Shown here piece after piece: positions 49,353-60,475 of a stretch of 64,000 nt of DNA. The notes under the pieces are model-generated. The model made no database searches and was not told where the DNA came from. It saw nothing but the letters and a program-made list of their open reading frames with translations. The first letter of the stretch is position 1. Every line of letters starts with the position of its first letter. Origin of the DNA: Marmoricola sp. OAE513 (GTDB lineage Bacteria > Actinomycetota > Actinomycetes > Propionibacteriales > Nocardioidaceae). The position numbers and the translations under genes were made by a program. The stretch is taken from assembly GCF_040546585.1 (NCBI RefSeq), contig NZ_JBEPOC010000001.1, forward strand, positions 930,001-994,000. The letters are read 5' to 3'.

Positions 49353-50696
49353 GTGCCGGGCTCACCACCACGCACTGCCGCCGTACTGCTGGCCCTCGGG
49401 CTGACCACCGGCCTCCTGACGTCCTGCGGCAGCGACGACGGCCGGGTGCGGATCACCTGGTACGCCAATCCCGACCAGGGCGGTCAGGCGGCCGTCGCGA
49501 AGAAGTGCTCGACGGACAAGGTCGAGGTCGAGATCCAGGTGCTGCCCCAGGACGCCGGTCAGCAGCGGATCCAGCTCGCCCGCCGCCTCGCCGCCAAGGA
49601 TCCCGGCATCGACCTGATGAGCCTGGACCCGGTGTTCAACGCCGAGTTCGCCAACGCCGGGTTCCTGGCGAAGATCCCGGACGCACTCCAGCAGCAGCTC
49701 GAGAAGCAGTCGTTCACCGGTGCGGTCGACGCGGCCACCTGGGACGACGAGCTGGTCGCGCTCCCGTTCTGGTCGAACACCCAGCTGCTCTGGTACCGCA
49801 AGGACGCGGCGAAGGCAGCCGGGCTCGACATGACCCGTCCCGTCACCTGGGAGCAGGTGATCGACGCCGCCACCAGGCTGAACTCCGAGAACCGCGCGAG
49901 GACCACCCACGTCGGCGTCCAGGCCAACAAGTACGAGGGTTACGTCGTCTGGATCAACGCACTGATCGCCGGCGCCGGCGGCTCCATCCTCCGCAACGCC
50001 GAGAAGGGCACCGACGCGACGATCGACATCGACTCCGACCCCGGCCGCGCGGCGGCGAAGGTCGTCGAGCAGCTCGCCGGCTCCACCGCTGCCGAGCCGG
50101 ACCTCTCGGTCTCCAACGAGGGCACCGTGCTGCCCTTCCTCTATCCGCACGACCGCAAGGCCGTGCTCCCGGACGTCGGCGGCTTCCTGGTCGACTGGAC
50201 CTTCGTGTACTCCAACTTCAAGGGCCTGGTCGGCAAGAGCGTCAGCTCCGGCGGGATCTCCAAGCAGGACTTCGCCAACCTCGGGTGGGCCCCGTACCCG
50301 CAGACCGTCGCCGGGAAGGACGCCGCTCCCCCGTACGGCGGCATCAACATCGGCGTCAGCCAGTACTCCGCTCATCCCGACGAGGCGATGGAAGCGGCCG
50401 CCTGCATCGTCGAACCCGACAACCAGGGCGTCAACGCCGACCTGACCGGCAACATGCCGGCGAGCGCGGCCGGCTACGACTACCCGGCGCTGCGCAAGAC
50501 CTACCCCGCCGACCTGCTCGAGATGCTGCAGGCCGGCCTGGAGGCGGCGTCCCCGCGCCCGGCCTCGCCGTACTGGAGCGACATCTCCGGAGCGATCCAG
50601 GCGGTCTGGCACTCACCCCGCGCGGTCGACCAGGACACCCCGGCAGAGTCCGGGAGGTTCATCGTGGACGTTCTCAAGGGACGGAGACTGCTGTGA
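49353..50696 (+). CDS. lpqY: Sugar ABC transporter substrate-binding lipoprotein (LpqY-like), 447 aa
   Basis: This is an exported receptor with signal peptide and lipobox (LGLTTGLLTSCGSDDG, Cys at residue ~25). The mature protein is a type-1 sugar-binding fold: RITWYANPDQGG, then a block matching my memory of mycobacterial LpqY (QQRIQLARRLAAKDPGIDLM, DPVFNAEFANAGFLAKI). LPFWSNTQLLWYRKDAAKAA and FNLGWAPYPQT-like text follow. Gene order receptor-permease-permease-ATPase is that of lpqY-sugA-sugB-sugC, which imports trehalose in mycobacteria. Its stop overlaps the sugA GTG (GTGA). Trehalose specificity here is inference. Confidence 0.87.
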   Translation: MPGSPPRTAAVLLALGLTTGLLTSCGSDDGRVRITWYANPDQGGQAAVAKKCSTDKVEVEIQVLPQDAGQQRIQLARRLAAKDPGIDLMSLDPVFNAEFANAGFLAKIPDALQQQLEKQSFTGAVDAATWDDELVALPFWSNTQLLWYRKDAAKAAGLDMTRPVTWEQVIDAATRLNSENRARTTHVGVQANKYEGYVVWINALIAGAGGSILRNAEKGTDATIDIDSDPGRAAAKVVEQLAGSTAAEPDLSVSNEGTVLPFLYPHDRKAVLPDVGGFLVDWTFVYSNFKGLVGKSVSSGGISKQDFANLGWAPYPQTVAGKDAAPPYGGINIGVSQYSAHPDEAMEAAACIVEPDNQGVNADLTGNMPASAAGYDYPALRKTYPADLLEMLQAGLEAASPRPASPYWSDISGAIQAVWHSPRAVDQDTPAESGRFIVDVLKGRRLL

Positions 50697-51655
50697 GCGC
50701 GACTGCCCGGGAGGAAGTCCGGAAGACCGCACCGAAGACCGGCCAGCGCTCCGGTCCGGCCACCGAGCGCGGCGCCGCCGAGGAACGGCTCGGTCGACGG
50801 CTCGTGCTGCCTGCGGTGGCCATCATGCTGCTGGTCACCGCCTGGCCGATGCTCCGCGCGCTCTACCTCTCGCTGTTCCGCTACCGCTTGACGACGCCGG
50901 ACGACCGCTCGTTCGTCTTCCTCGGCAACTACGGCACGATCCTGTCCGACCCGCTGTTCTGGAGGGACACCTGGAACACCGTGCTGATCATGGTGGTGAC
51001 CGTCGGCGTCGAGCTCGTGGTCGGGTTCGCCTTCGCGATGGTGATGCACCGAATCATCTTCGCCCGCGGCCTGATGCGGACCTCGATCCTCATCCCCTAC
51101 GGCATCATCACGGTCGTCTCAGCGTTCGCGTGGCAGTTCACGTTCTCGATCAACAACGGCTACATCAACAGCTGGTTCGACTGGCTGCCGTTCATCGACC
51201 CGGACACCAACTGGTTCGGCGACCACTGGCACGCGATGACGGCGATCATGGTCTCGGAGATCTGGAAGACCACCCCGTTCATGTCGCTGCTCCTGCTCGC
51301 CGGCCTCTCCCAGGTCTCCGAGGACATGCTCGAGGCGGCCAAGGTCGACGGCGCCACCTGGTGGCAACGCCTCTGGAAGGTGATCCTGCCGAACATGCGG
51401 GCCGCGATCATGGTGGCCGTCCTGTTCCGCGCGCTCGACGCGTTCCGGATCTTCGACAACATCTTCGTGATGACCCGCGGCGCCCAGAACACCGAGTCGT
51501 CCTCGTTCCTCACCTACCGCCAGGTGATCGAGCAGATGCAGCTCGGCATGGGCTCTGCCCTCTCGGTGCTGCTCTTCCTCACGGTGCTGCTGCTCGCCTA
51601 CCTGATCGTCAAGGCGTTCAAGGTGGACCTGGCCCAGGCGCGGGGTGAGGTCTGA
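50693..51655 (+). CDS. sugA: Sugar ABC transporter permease (SugA-like), 320 aa
   Basis: This is a six-helix MalF-type permease: RRLVLPAVAIMLLVTAWPML, NTVLIMVVTVGVELVVGFAF, then the EAA loop DMLEAAKVDGATWWQRLWKV with ILPNMRAAI, and VLLFLTVLLLAYLIVKAFKV. The cytoplasmic N-terminus is long and charged. GTG 50693 overlaps the receptor stop, and its TGA overlaps the next ATG, so translation is coupled through the operon. Confidence 0.92.
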   Translation: MSATAREEVRKTAPKTGQRSGPATERGAAEERLGRRLVLPAVAIMLLVTAWPMLRALYLSLFRYRLTTPDDRSFVFLGNYGTILSDPLFWRDTWNTVLIMVVTVGVELVVGFAFAMVMHRIIFARGLMRTSILIPYGIITVVSAFAWQFTFSINNGYINSWFDWLPFIDPDTNWFGDHWHAMTAIMVSEIWKTTPFMSLLLLAGLSQVSEDMLEAAKVDGATWWQRLWKVILPNMRAAIMVAVLFRALDAFRIFDNIFVMTRGAQNTESSSFLTYRQVIEQMQLGMGSALSVLLFLTVLLLAYLIVKAFKVDLAQARGEV

Positions 51656-52482
51656 TGCGCAGGAACGTCCTCGGCACCTGGTCCGGCTTCGTCCTGATCA
51701 TGGTCTGGTGCCTGCTGCCGGTGGCGTTCATCGTCTCGCTGTCGTTCAAGTCCGCCGACGAGACCACGGCGGGCAGCCCGCAGTTCTTCCCCAACGAGTG
51801 GACGATCCAGAACTACAAGGACATCCTCGACAACCCTGACTTCACCCGGGCACTTCTGAACTCGGCCGGCATCGCGCTCACGGCCACCGTGCTGTCGGTG
51901 GTGCTGGCGACGTTGGCGGCGTACGCGATCGCTCGGCTCGAGTTCCGAGGCAAGCGGGCGGTGCTCTCGCTCGCGCTGGCGATCGCGATGTTCCCGGTCG
52001 TCTCCCTGGTCGGGCCGCTGTTCGACATGTGGCGCACCTTCGGGTTGTTCAACACCTGGCCCGGGCTGGTGGTGCCGTACATGTCCTTCACGCTGCCGCT
52101 CTCCATCTGGACGCTGTCCGCCTTCTTCCGGGAGATCCCCTGGGAGATGGAGCAGGCCGCGCAGGTCGACGGGGCCACGGCGTGGCAGGCGTTCCGCAAG
52201 GTCATCGTCCCGCTGGCGGCGCCCGGCGTCTTCACCGCCGCCATCCTCACGTTCTTCTTCGCGTGGAACGAGTTCGTCCTGGCGATCTCGCTGACCTCGA
52301 CGACCGCGTCCCGGACGGTCCCGGCGCAGATGTCGTACTTCGTCGGCGCGGACCCGTTCAACCCGCCGTACTCGCAACTGGCGACAGCCTCGGTCGTGGT
52401 GACCGTCCCTGTCGTGATCATCGTCCTGCTGTTCCAGCGCAAGATCGTCGCCGGCCTCACCTCCGGCGCAGTGAAGGGGTGA
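51655..52482 (+). CDS. sugB: Carbohydrate ABC transporter permease (SugB-like), 275 aa
   Basis: This is a MalG-type permease with six helices: GFVLIMVWCLLPVAFIVSLS at the start, ALTATVLSVVLATLAAYAIA, LALAIAMFPVVSLVGPLFDM, and the EAA loop EMEQAAQVDGATAWQAFRKV with IVPLAAPGVFTAAILTFFFA. TGATG overlap with sugA and a three-base gap to the ATPase gene place it in the operon. Confidence 0.93.
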   Translation: MRRNVLGTWSGFVLIMVWCLLPVAFIVSLSFKSADETTAGSPQFFPNEWTIQNYKDILDNPDFTRALLNSAGIALTATVLSVVLATLAAYAIARLEFRGKRAVLSLALAIAMFPVVSLVGPLFDMWRTFGLFNTWPGLVVPYMSFTLPLSIWTLSAFFREIPWEMEQAAQVDGATAWQAFRKVIVPLAAPGVFTAAILTFFFAWNEFVLAISLTSTTASRTVPAQMSYFVGADPFNPPYSQLATASVVVTVPVVIIVLLFQRKIVAGLTSGAVKG

Positions 52483-52485
52483 CCG

Positions 52486-53655
52486 ATGGCCGCGATCGAG
52501 ATGGTCAACATCGTCAAGAAGTACGGCGACGGGTTCCCCGCCGTGAACGACGTCAGCATCGACGTCCAGGACGGCGAGTTCATGATCCTGGTCGGTCCCT
52601 CCGGCTGCGGGAAGTCGACCCTGCTGCGCATGATCGTCGGCCTGGAGGACATCACCTCCGGCGACATGGTGATCGGCGGCAAGCGGGTCAACGACCTCGC
52701 CCCGCGGGACCGCAACCTGTCGATGGTCTTCCAGAACTACGCGCTCTACCCGCACCTCAGCGTCTACGAGAACATCGCGTTCCCCCTGCGGCTCAAGGGC
52801 AGCATCCCGGAGTCCGAGATCGACGCGAAGGTGCGCGAGGCCAGCAAGACGCTCGAGCTCGACGAGCACCTGCAGCGCAAGCCCGGCAACCTCTCCGGCG
52901 GCCAGCGCCAACGGGTGGCGATGGGCCGGGCGATCGTCCGGGATGCCGAGGCGTTCCTGTTCGACGAGCCGCTCTCGAACCTCGACGCCAAGCTCCGCGG
53001 CCAGATGCGCACCGAGATCGCGCGCCTGCAGAAGCGCCTCGGCATCACGACCGTGTACGTCACCCACGACCAGACCGAGGCGATGACCCTCGGTGACCGG
53101 GTGGCGGTCCTCCGTCGTGGCGAGCTCCAGCAGCTGGCGACCCCGCGCGAGCTCTACAACGAGCCGGTGAACCTGTTCGTCGCCGGCTTCATCGGGTCAC
53201 CGCCGATGAACTTCCTCCCGGCGACCGTCGAGGGCACCCGGATCGAGCTGCCGATCGGCACCTTCGAGCTGCCCGCCGCCAAGGCGGAGCGTGCCCGTGA
53301 CCGCGGCGACCTGATCGCGGGCATCCGGCCCGAGCACTTCGAGGACGCCCAGGTCGTCGACGCGAAGGTGCGCGAGCGCGGCTCGACCTTCACCGCCACC
53401 GTCGACGTGGTGGAGTGGCTCGGTCACGAGGCCTACGCCTACATCCCGTTCGAGGTGAAGCCCGAGGTGGCCGGGCACCTCGCCGACCTGGAGCGCGATC
53501 TCGACGGCGAGTCGCTGCGCACCCAGCTGGTCGTCGCGCTCGACGCGAACAGCACGATCGCCAAGGGCGAGGACGCGGAGATCTGGCTCGACCCCGAGCA
53601 GATCCACCTCTTCGATCCTGAGAGCGGCGAGAACCTCACCCGCACCTCGACGTGA
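52486..53655 (+). CDS. sugC: Sugar ABC transporter ATP-binding protein (SugC/UgpC/MsmK type), 389 aa
   Basis: Residues 1-235 form an ABC ATPase: Walker A ILVGPSGCGKSTLLRMIVGL, Q-loop SMVFQNYALYPHLSVYENIA, signature GNLSGGQRQRVAMGRAIV, Walker B AFLFDEPLSNLDAKLRGQMR, H-loop YVTHDQTEAMTLGDRVAVLR. Residues ~240-389 form the TOBE/OB regulatory domain of the CUT1 group (NLFVAGFIGSPPMNFLPATV, GIRPEHFEDAQVV). It drives the SugAB permease. It is the last operon gene; an imperfect stem-loop follows. Confidence 0.93.
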   Translation: MAAIEMVNIVKKYGDGFPAVNDVSIDVQDGEFMILVGPSGCGKSTLLRMIVGLEDITSGDMVIGGKRVNDLAPRDRNLSMVFQNYALYPHLSVYENIAFPLRLKGSIPESEIDAKVREASKTLELDEHLQRKPGNLSGGQRQRVAMGRAIVRDAEAFLFDEPLSNLDAKLRGQMRTEIARLQKRLGITTVYVTHDQTEAMTLGDRVAVLRRGELQQLATPRELYNEPVNLFVAGFIGSPPMNFLPATVEGTRIELPIGTFELPAAKAERARDRGDLIAGIRPEHFEDAQVVDAKVRERGSTFTATVDVVEWLGHEAYAYIPFEVKPEVAGHLADLERDLDGESLRTQLVVALDANSTIAKGEDAEIWLDPEQIHLFDPESGENLTRTST

Positions 53656-53674
53656 CGGACGCGGCGAGGCTCTG

Positions 53675-53712
53675 AGTCCCTGGCCGTGCTCGAGCAGGAG
53701 CGACAGGGGACT
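53675..53712 (+). terminator. Imperfect stem-loop after the sugar operon
   Basis: AGTCCCTG at 53675-53682 can pair with CAGGGGACT at 53704-53712 with a one-base bulge, and GCTCGAGC in the loop is itself palindromic. It lies 20 bases after the sugC stop and 11 bases before the fumarase GTG. It may terminate the sugar operon or sit in the fumarase leader. There is no T-run. Confidence 0.3.
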
Positions 53713-53723
53713 AACCTTCCTCC

Positions 53724-55436
<1,713 letters not shown>

Positions 55437-55447
55437 CCGCTGCCGCC

Positions 55448-55918
55448 ATGCAGGTCGCGCTGCACGTCGCCCGCATCTGGGCGGTCAACGTGCTGGGCAC
55501 CCTGCTGGTGATCGCGGCCTTCGGCTGGATCCTGGCCGTCGTCGACGCCGACTGGCGCGACCGACTGACCGGCGACGTGCAGACCGTGGAGGTCACCGTC
55601 GTCGGGCAGCAGCGCAACGAGTTCGGCTGCGGGTCGAAGTACAAGAGCCCCGGCTGGGACTGGAAGGTCACCTATACCGACGGCGGCCGCGAGCGCACCG
55701 GTGCCCTGGTGAAGTGCGACCAGGCACCCCCGGTCGGCACGCGGGTGAGGACCCAGGTCACCGACAACGGGACCCTGGGCGGCGAGACGACCAGCAACTA
55801 CTACCTGTGGTGGCCGATCGTCTCGATCGTGCTGGGCTCCGGTCTGGCTTGGATCTGGCTCGCGGGGCGGGGGAAACCGGCGCTGCAGGCGGTCCGGGCC
55901 GAGCAGAACGGCGCTTGA
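55448..55918 (+). CDS. Hypothetical membrane protein with extracytoplasmic loop, 156 aa
   Basis: An N-terminal hydrophobic helix (VLGTLLVIAAFGWILAVVDA) and a C-terminal helix (WWPIVSIVLGSGLAWIWL) flank a ~75-residue loop with two cysteines (NEFGCGSKYKSPGW, GALVKCDQAPP) that could pair. The two-helix hairpin with a central sheet-like loop resembles DUF3592-type proteins, but I cannot claim that family. It starts 11 bases after the class I fumarase stop. Confidence 0.6.
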   Translation: MQVALHVARIWAVNVLGTLLVIAAFGWILAVVDADWRDRLTGDVQTVEVTVVGQQRNEFGCGSKYKSPGWDWKVTYTDGGRERTGALVKCDQAPPVGTRVRTQVTDNGTLGGETTSNYYLWWPIVSIVLGSGLAWIWLAGRGKPALQAVRAEQNGA

Positions 55919-55998
55919 ACGGGAACCCTCGCCGTACGCCGGACGTTGGCCGAGTACGACGACAACCACTCGTCGGTCCCGAAGGAAGGTAGAACCCC

Positions 55999-56259
55999 AT
56001 GCAGTGCCCCACCGACGGCGCCGTCCTCGTCATGAGCGACCGCAGCGGCATCGAGATCGACTACTGCCCGACCTGTCGCGGCGTGTGGCTGGACCGCGGT
56101 GAGCTCGACAAGATCATCGAGCGCTCCGTCGCGCAGCCGGCGCCGCAGGCGGCCCCGCCGCAGCAGTACCAGCAGCCGCAGTACCAGCAGAACCAGCACT
56201 ACCAGCGGCCGTACAAGCAGAAGCGCAAGGAGAGCTGGCTCTCCGAGATCTTCGACTGA
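55999..56259 (+). CDS. Zinc-ribbon (zf-TFIIB type) protein, 86 aa
   Basis: Residues 1-40 form a zf-TFIIB ribbon: CPTDGAVLVMSDRSGIEIDY, then CPTCRGVWLDRGELDKII, with four zinc-ligand cysteines/related residues. The middle is a Gln/Pro/Tyr-rich low-complexity stretch (QQYQQPQYQQNQHYQRPYKQ) and the C-terminus is KRKESWLSEIFD. AAGGAAGG precedes the ATG. The family is common in actinobacteria and unassigned. Confidence 0.85.
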   Translation: MQCPTDGAVLVMSDRSGIEIDYCPTCRGVWLDRGELDKIIERSVAQPAPQAAPPQQYQQPQYQQNQHYQRPYKQKRKESWLSEIFD

Positions 56260-56261
56260 CC

Positions 56262-56750
56262 GTGCAGCGCGAGGTCCCGGGGCCGGGCCAGGAGTCCGTC
56301 TGGGACTACCCGCGGCCGCCGCGTCTCGAGCAGCGTCATGAGCGCGTCCGGGTGGTGCTCGGCGGGGTCGTGATCGCCGAGACCACCGACGCGTGGTGCG
56401 TCCTGGAGACCAGCCACCCGCCGACGTACTACCTGCCGCGGAACGCCTTCCTCGACGGCTCGCTGCGAGGGGCACCCGGTACGTCGTTCTGCGAGTGGAA
56501 GGGCGACGCGTCCTACCTCGACCTGCTGGGCGGCGGTGCCGTCGCCCAGCGCTCCGCCTGGACGTACGCCGACCCGACGCCCGGGTTCGCCGTCATCACC
56601 GACCACGTTGCGCTCTACCCCGCAGCAGTGGACGCCTGCTTCGTCGACGACGAGCGCGTCGAACCCCAGCCCGGCGGCTTCTACGGGGGCTGGATCACCT
56701 CGCGGGTGGTCGGTCCGTTCAAGGGCGCCCCCGGCACGCTGGGTTGGTAG
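56262..56750 (+). CDS. DUF427 domain protein, 162 aa
   Basis: The DUF427 signature is clear: RVVLGGVVIAETTDAWCVLE, TSHPPTYYLPRNAFLDG, SFCEWKGDASYLDL, AWTYADPTPGFAVITDHVAL and a final YGGWITSRVVGPFKGAPGTL. This is a small beta-rich fold whose function is unknown. GTG 56262 is two bases after the zinc-ribbon stop, so the two are an operon pair. Confidence 0.88.
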   Translation: MQREVPGPGQESVWDYPRPPRLEQRHERVRVVLGGVVIAETTDAWCVLETSHPPTYYLPRNAFLDGSLRGAPGTSFCEWKGDASYLDLLGGGAVAQRSAWTYADPTPGFAVITDHVALYPAAVDACFVDDERVEPQPGGFYGGWITSRVVGPFKGAPGTLGW

Positions 56751-56766
56751 CGCGGGCTCGTGAGGT

Positions 56767-57477
56767 TCAGCGCGCGAGCGCGGAGGCGAGGGCTGCGCGG
56801 ATCCGCGCCTCGATCTTCGGGCCCTTCTTGATCCCGGGGGCCACCAGCTGCACGGAGTAGTAGCGGCCGTTGACGCACGCCTGACCGTTGATCCCCTGCG
56901 GCGCCTGGTCGTCCGGCACGTAGTTGAACACCTGGGTGGTGCCCTTCGGCTGCCCCTGCAGCGAGGCCATCGTGCTGAACACCTCGCACGCCTTGGTGTC
57001 GTCCAGCGTCCCGCCCTCCTCGATCAGCTCGAGGGCGTCGTCGAGCAGCTCGCGCCCGGCGAAGTCGACGTCCGACTCGAGCAGCGTGCCCACCGCGGCC
57101 GGCAGAACCTTCGCCCACTCCGAGGAGGGGACGGCCAGGACACCGACCCGCGCACCGGTCGTGGTGGAGGTCCAGGCGCAGGCGGTCAGACCGGAGAAAG
57201 CCTCGGGCTTGCCCGCGCCGAGGTCACCGTCCGCGAGTGCCTCGGCCTCGGCGCGGGAAAAGACCTCGCCGCAGTCGACGGGCGCTGCTGTCGTCGGCGT
57301 GAGCGTCGGCTGCCGGGTGGCCGTCGGCTCTGCCGTCGGTTCCTCAGAGTGCTTCGCCGCCGCGTGCGTCGACTCCGGCTCGTCCTCGTCGACGAGGTCG
57401 GTGCTGACGGCCACGAGGAGACCGATGCCGGCGACCAGGAAGAGGACGCTGAGGAAGGTGAGCGCGCGGGAGAACAT
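56767..57477 (-). CDS. Secreted/membrane-anchored DUF3558-like protein, 236 aa
   Basis: An N-terminal membrane helix ([20 protein letters not shown]) is followed by an acidic, Thr/Pro-rich linker (~residues 30-65, with tandem [18 protein letters not shown]) and a globular domain with [37 protein letters not shown] and [15 protein letters not shown]. The Cys-led domain with CAW resembles DUF3558 lipoprotein domains, but there is no lipobox. Four cysteines could form two disulfides. It is divergent from fumC. Confidence 0.65.
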   Translation of the reverse strand: MFSRALTFLSVLFLVAGIGLLVAVSTDLVDEDEPESTHAAAKHSEEPTAEPTATRQPTLTPTTAAPVDCGEVFSRAEAEALADGDLGAGKPEAFSGLTACAWTSTTTGARVGVLAVPSSEWAKVLPAAVGTLLESDVDFAGRELLDDALELIEEGGTLDDTKACEVFSTMASLQGQPKGTTQVFNYVPDDQAPQGINGQACVNGRYYSVQLVAPGIKKGPKIEARIRAALASALAR

Positions 57478-57518
57478 GGGAGAAGTTTCCCATCCGGCTC
57501 CGCAGTAGCCTGACCGGT

Positions 57519-58910
57519 ATGGCCTCCGACGCTGATTTCCGGACCGAGCACGACTCCCTGGGCGAGGTTCTCGTCCCGCGCGACGCCCTCTGGGGCGCGC
57601 AGACCCAGCGGGCGATCGAGAACTTCCCGATCAGCGGCCAGCCGCTGGAGGGTCAGCACGTCCGGGCACTCGCCCTGATCAAGCTCGCTGCCGCCCGGGT
57701 CAACGGTCGCCTCGAGGTGATCAGTCCCGAGCGCGCAACGGCGATCGAGGAGGCGGCGCGGTCCGTCGCCGACGGCGAACACCCCGACCAGTTCCCCCTC
57801 GACGTCTTCCAGACCGGGTCCGGCACCAGCTCCAACATGAACATGAACGAGGTCGTCTCCCGGCTCGCCGGCACCGAGGACGTCCCGGTCCACCCCAACG
57901 ACCACGTGAACGCGAGCCAGTCGAGCAACGACGTCTTCCCGACCTCGATCCACGTCGCGGCCACGCTGGCCGTCGTCGAGGAGCTGCAGCCGGCACTCGA
58001 GGTCCTCCGCGCCTCGCTGGAGGCGAAGGCCGAGGAATTCTCCGGCCTGGTGAAGTCCGGGCGCACGCACCTGATGGACGCGACGCCGGTGATGCTCGGT
58101 CAGGAGTTCGGCGGGTACGCCGCGACCGCGCGGCTGGCGGTCGAACGCCTCGAGTCGGTCCTCCCCCGCGTCCGCGAGCTGCCCCTCGGCGGCACCGCCG
58201 TCGGCACCGGCATCAACACCTCGCCGGGCTTCTCGGCCACTGTCATCGAGGAGCTCTCCGGGCTCACCGGCCAGGGTTTCACCGAGACCCGCAACCACTT
58301 CGAGGGCCAGGGCACACGCGACTCGCTGGTCGAGCTGAGCGGTGTGCTGCGCACGATCGCGGTCGGCCTGACGAAGATCTGCAACGACCTGCGCTGGATG
58401 TCCTCGGGCCCGACCACCGGCCTGGCCGAGATCCACCTGCCCGACCTGCAGCCCGGCTCGAGCATCATGCCCGGCAAGGTGAACCCGGTCCTTCCCGAGG
58501 CGACCCTGATGGTCTGCGCGCAGGTGATCGGCAACGATGCCGCGATCACGACCGCCGGCGCCGCCGGGAACTTCGAGCTCAACGTGATGCTGCCCGTGAT
58601 CGCCCGCAACCTTCTCGAGTCCATCCGGATCCTGTCGACCTCGAGCCGTCTGCTCGCGACCCGGTGCATCGACGGCATCACCGCGGACGCCGACCGGATG
58701 CGGCGGTACGCCGAGTCGTCACCCTCGGTCGTGACACCGCTGAACAAGTACCTCGGTTACGAGGAAGCGGCGAAGGTTGCGAAAGAATCGCTGCGGGCAG
58801 GACGGACCGTCCGGGAGCAGGTCCTGGCCCTGGGGTACGTCGAGCGCGGCGTGCTCACCCTCGAGCAGCTCGATGCCGCTCTCGACGTGGAAGGCATGAC
58901 GCACCCGTGA
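57519..58910 (+). CDS. fumC: Class II fumarate hydratase, 463 aa
   Basis: This is the oxygen-stable, iron-independent fumarase. Motifs are [60 protein letters not shown] (catalytic-site region), [20 protein letters not shown] and the signature [20 protein letters not shown]. Length is normal. Together with the class I gene the cell has both types. It is followed by an SDR gene. Confidence 0.95.
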   Translation: MASDADFRTEHDSLGEVLVPRDALWGAQTQRAIENFPISGQPLEGQHVRALALIKLAAARVNGRLEVISPERATAIEEAARSVADGEHPDQFPLDVFQTGSGTSSNMNMNEVVSRLAGTEDVPVHPNDHVNASQSSNDVFPTSIHVAATLAVVEELQPALEVLRASLEAKAEEFSGLVKSGRTHLMDATPVMLGQEFGGYAATARLAVERLESVLPRVRELPLGGTAVGTGINTSPGFSATVIEELSGLTGQGFTETRNHFEGQGTRDSLVELSGVLRTIAVGLTKICNDLRWMSSGPTTGLAEIHLPDLQPGSSIMPGKVNPVLPEATLMVCAQVIGNDAAITTAGAAGNFELNVMLPVIARNLLESIRILSTSSRLLATRCIDGITADADRMRRYAESSPSVVTPLNKYLGYEEAAKVAKESLRAGRTVREQVLALGYVERGVLTLEQLDAALDVEGMTHP

Positions 58911-58941
58911 TCCCGACCAGCACACACCGGTGGACCGCGAG

Positions 58942-59775
58942 ATGAAGACCATCGTCATCACCGGCGCCAGTGACGGCATCGGTCTGGAGTCCGCGAGCCA
59001 GCTCGCCGCGCAGGGCCACCACCTCGTGCTGGTGGGCCGCAGCCCGACCAAGCTCGCGGCCGCCGTCCAGCGGATCGCGACCGAGTCGCCGCAGGTGAAG
59101 GTCGACAGCTTCACCGCCGACTTCGCCTCCTTGGCCGACGTACGCCGGCTGGCCGGTGAGCTGCTCGCGGCGTACCCGCGGATCGACGTCCTGGTGAACA
59201 ACGCCGGCACCGTCTACGACAAGCGCGAGCTGACCGTCGACGGCTACGAGGCGACCTTCGCGGTCAACCACCTCGCCGGGTTCCTGCTCACCGAGCTGCT
59301 CCTGGACCGTCTGGTCGCCAGCGGCACGGCACGGATCGTGAACACCGCCTCCGGCGGGCACTACCGCGGCACGATGGACCTCGACGACCTCGGGTTCGAG
59401 CGCGGCTACCAGATCATGCGCGCCTACAGCCGCTCCAAGCTCGCCAACGTGCTGTACACCCGCAACCTGGCGGCCAGGCTGGGCGGAACCGGCGTCACCG
59501 CGAACTGCCTGCACCCCGGAGCCGTGGCCACCAACATCTGGGCCGGCGCGCCGGCGTTCGCACGGCCGGCGCTGTCCATCGCCAAGCGTCTGCTCATGAT
59601 CACGCCGGCCGAGGGCGGCGCGACGCTGACCTACCTGGCCACCAACGAGGAGGTCGCGGGTCTTTCCGGCGGCTACTACGAGAAGAACAGGCTCACGGAG
59701 CCGGCGGAGCTCGCACTCGACGAGGAGCTCGGTCGACGGCTCGTCGCCGTCAGCCGGGAGATGGTGGCGGTCTAG
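58942..59775 (+). CDS. Short-chain dehydrogenase/reductase, 277 aa
   Basis: The Rossmann SDR fold shows IVITGASDGIGLESASQLAA (TGxxxGIG), VLVNNAGTVYDK (NNAG), RIVNTASGGHY with the catalytic Ser, and the YSRSKLANVLYTR active-site Tyr-x3-Lys, then LHPGAVATNI. The group resembles retinol dehydrogenase-like/WW-domain-oxidoreductase-type SDRs. ATG 58942 begins at the conserved fold; GTG 58930 is possible. It shares CTAG stop overlap with the convergent transglycosylase gene. The substrate is unknown. Confidence 0.88.
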   Translation: MKTIVITGASDGIGLESASQLAAQGHHLVLVGRSPTKLAAAVQRIATESPQVKVDSFTADFASLADVRRLAGELLAAYPRIDVLVNNAGTVYDKRELTVDGYEATFAVNHLAGFLLTELLLDRLVASGTARIVNTASGGHYRGTMDLDDLGFERGYQIMRAYSRSKLANVLYTRNLAARLGGTGVTANCLHPGAVATNIWAGAPAFARPALSIAKRLLMITPAEGGATLTYLATNEEVAGLSGGYYEKNRLTEPAELALDEELGRRLVAVSREMVAV

Positions 59776-60410
59776 TACCAGCCGTGGCTGCGCTTGAACG
59801 ACCACGCCGAGCAGGCCGTGCCGTAGCGCTTCGCGATGTAGCCCAGGCCCCAACGGATCTGCGTCTCGGGGTTGTTGCGCCAGTCGGCGCCCGCCGAGGC
59901 CATCTTGCTGCCGGGCAGCGCCTGCGGGATCCCGTACGCCGAGGAGTGCGGGTTGTCGGCGTGGACGTTCCAGTTCGATTCCTGGGTCCAGATCCGGTCG
60001 ATGCAGTCGAAGTCGGCCGAGGCGAGTCCGTAGCGGGGCATCAGAGCCCGGGTCAGGGCCTTCGGGTCGGTCAGCGCCAGGTCCTCGGTGCGGGTCACGG
60101 CCACACCGTTGCCGGTACTGAGCTCAGCGGCCTTCAACGACGTGGCGGTGCTGACGCGCGCGGCGGTCCGGTCGCTCGAGCGGGAGACGGACTGCTCGCG
60201 ACGGCTCAGGTCTGCCGCGGAGATCTCGGACTTGTCCGCGGCGAGCGACGGCAGCTGGCTGTCGGTCTTGTCTCCCGAGGCGACACCGGCCCCGACCGAA
60301 AGCGTCGTCGCGAACATCGCGACGCCGGAGTAGTAGACAGCGTTCTTCGCGCCCGCACGTACGCGCTTCGGGGGTGCGCTCCGGTGCGTCGGAACGTACT
60401 TCTGAGGCAA
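59772..60410 (-). CDS. Secreted lytic transglycosylase-like protein, 212 aa
   Basis: An N-terminal basic segment and one hydrophobic stretch (NAVYYSGVAMFATTLSVGAG) direct export. A disordered Ser/Thr/Ala-rich part (~50-125) follows. The last ~80 residues form an SLT/lysozyme-like domain: RIWTQESNWNVHADNPHSSA, YGIPQALPGSKMASAGADWR, NNPETQIRWGLGYIAKRYGT. The Glu in WTQESNWN is the expected catalytic residue. It should cut peptidoglycan during growth. A CRP-type site lies 66 bases upstream. Confidence 0.87.
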   Translation of the reverse strand: MPQKYVPTHRSAPPKRVRAGAKNAVYYSGVAMFATTLSVGAGVASGDKTDSQLPSLAADKSEISAADLSRREQSVSRSSDRTAARVSTATSLKAAELSTGNGVAVTRTEDLALTDPKALTRALMPRYGLASADFDCIDRIWTQESNWNVHADNPHSSAYGIPQALPGSKMASAGADWRNNPETQIRWGLGYIAKRYGTACSAWSFKRSHGWY

Positions 60411-60475
60411 GGAAGAAACTCTCGGTCGACTGTGGACGTCGGCTGACGCGGCGCTGCGCCGGGGTGCTGCAGAGG

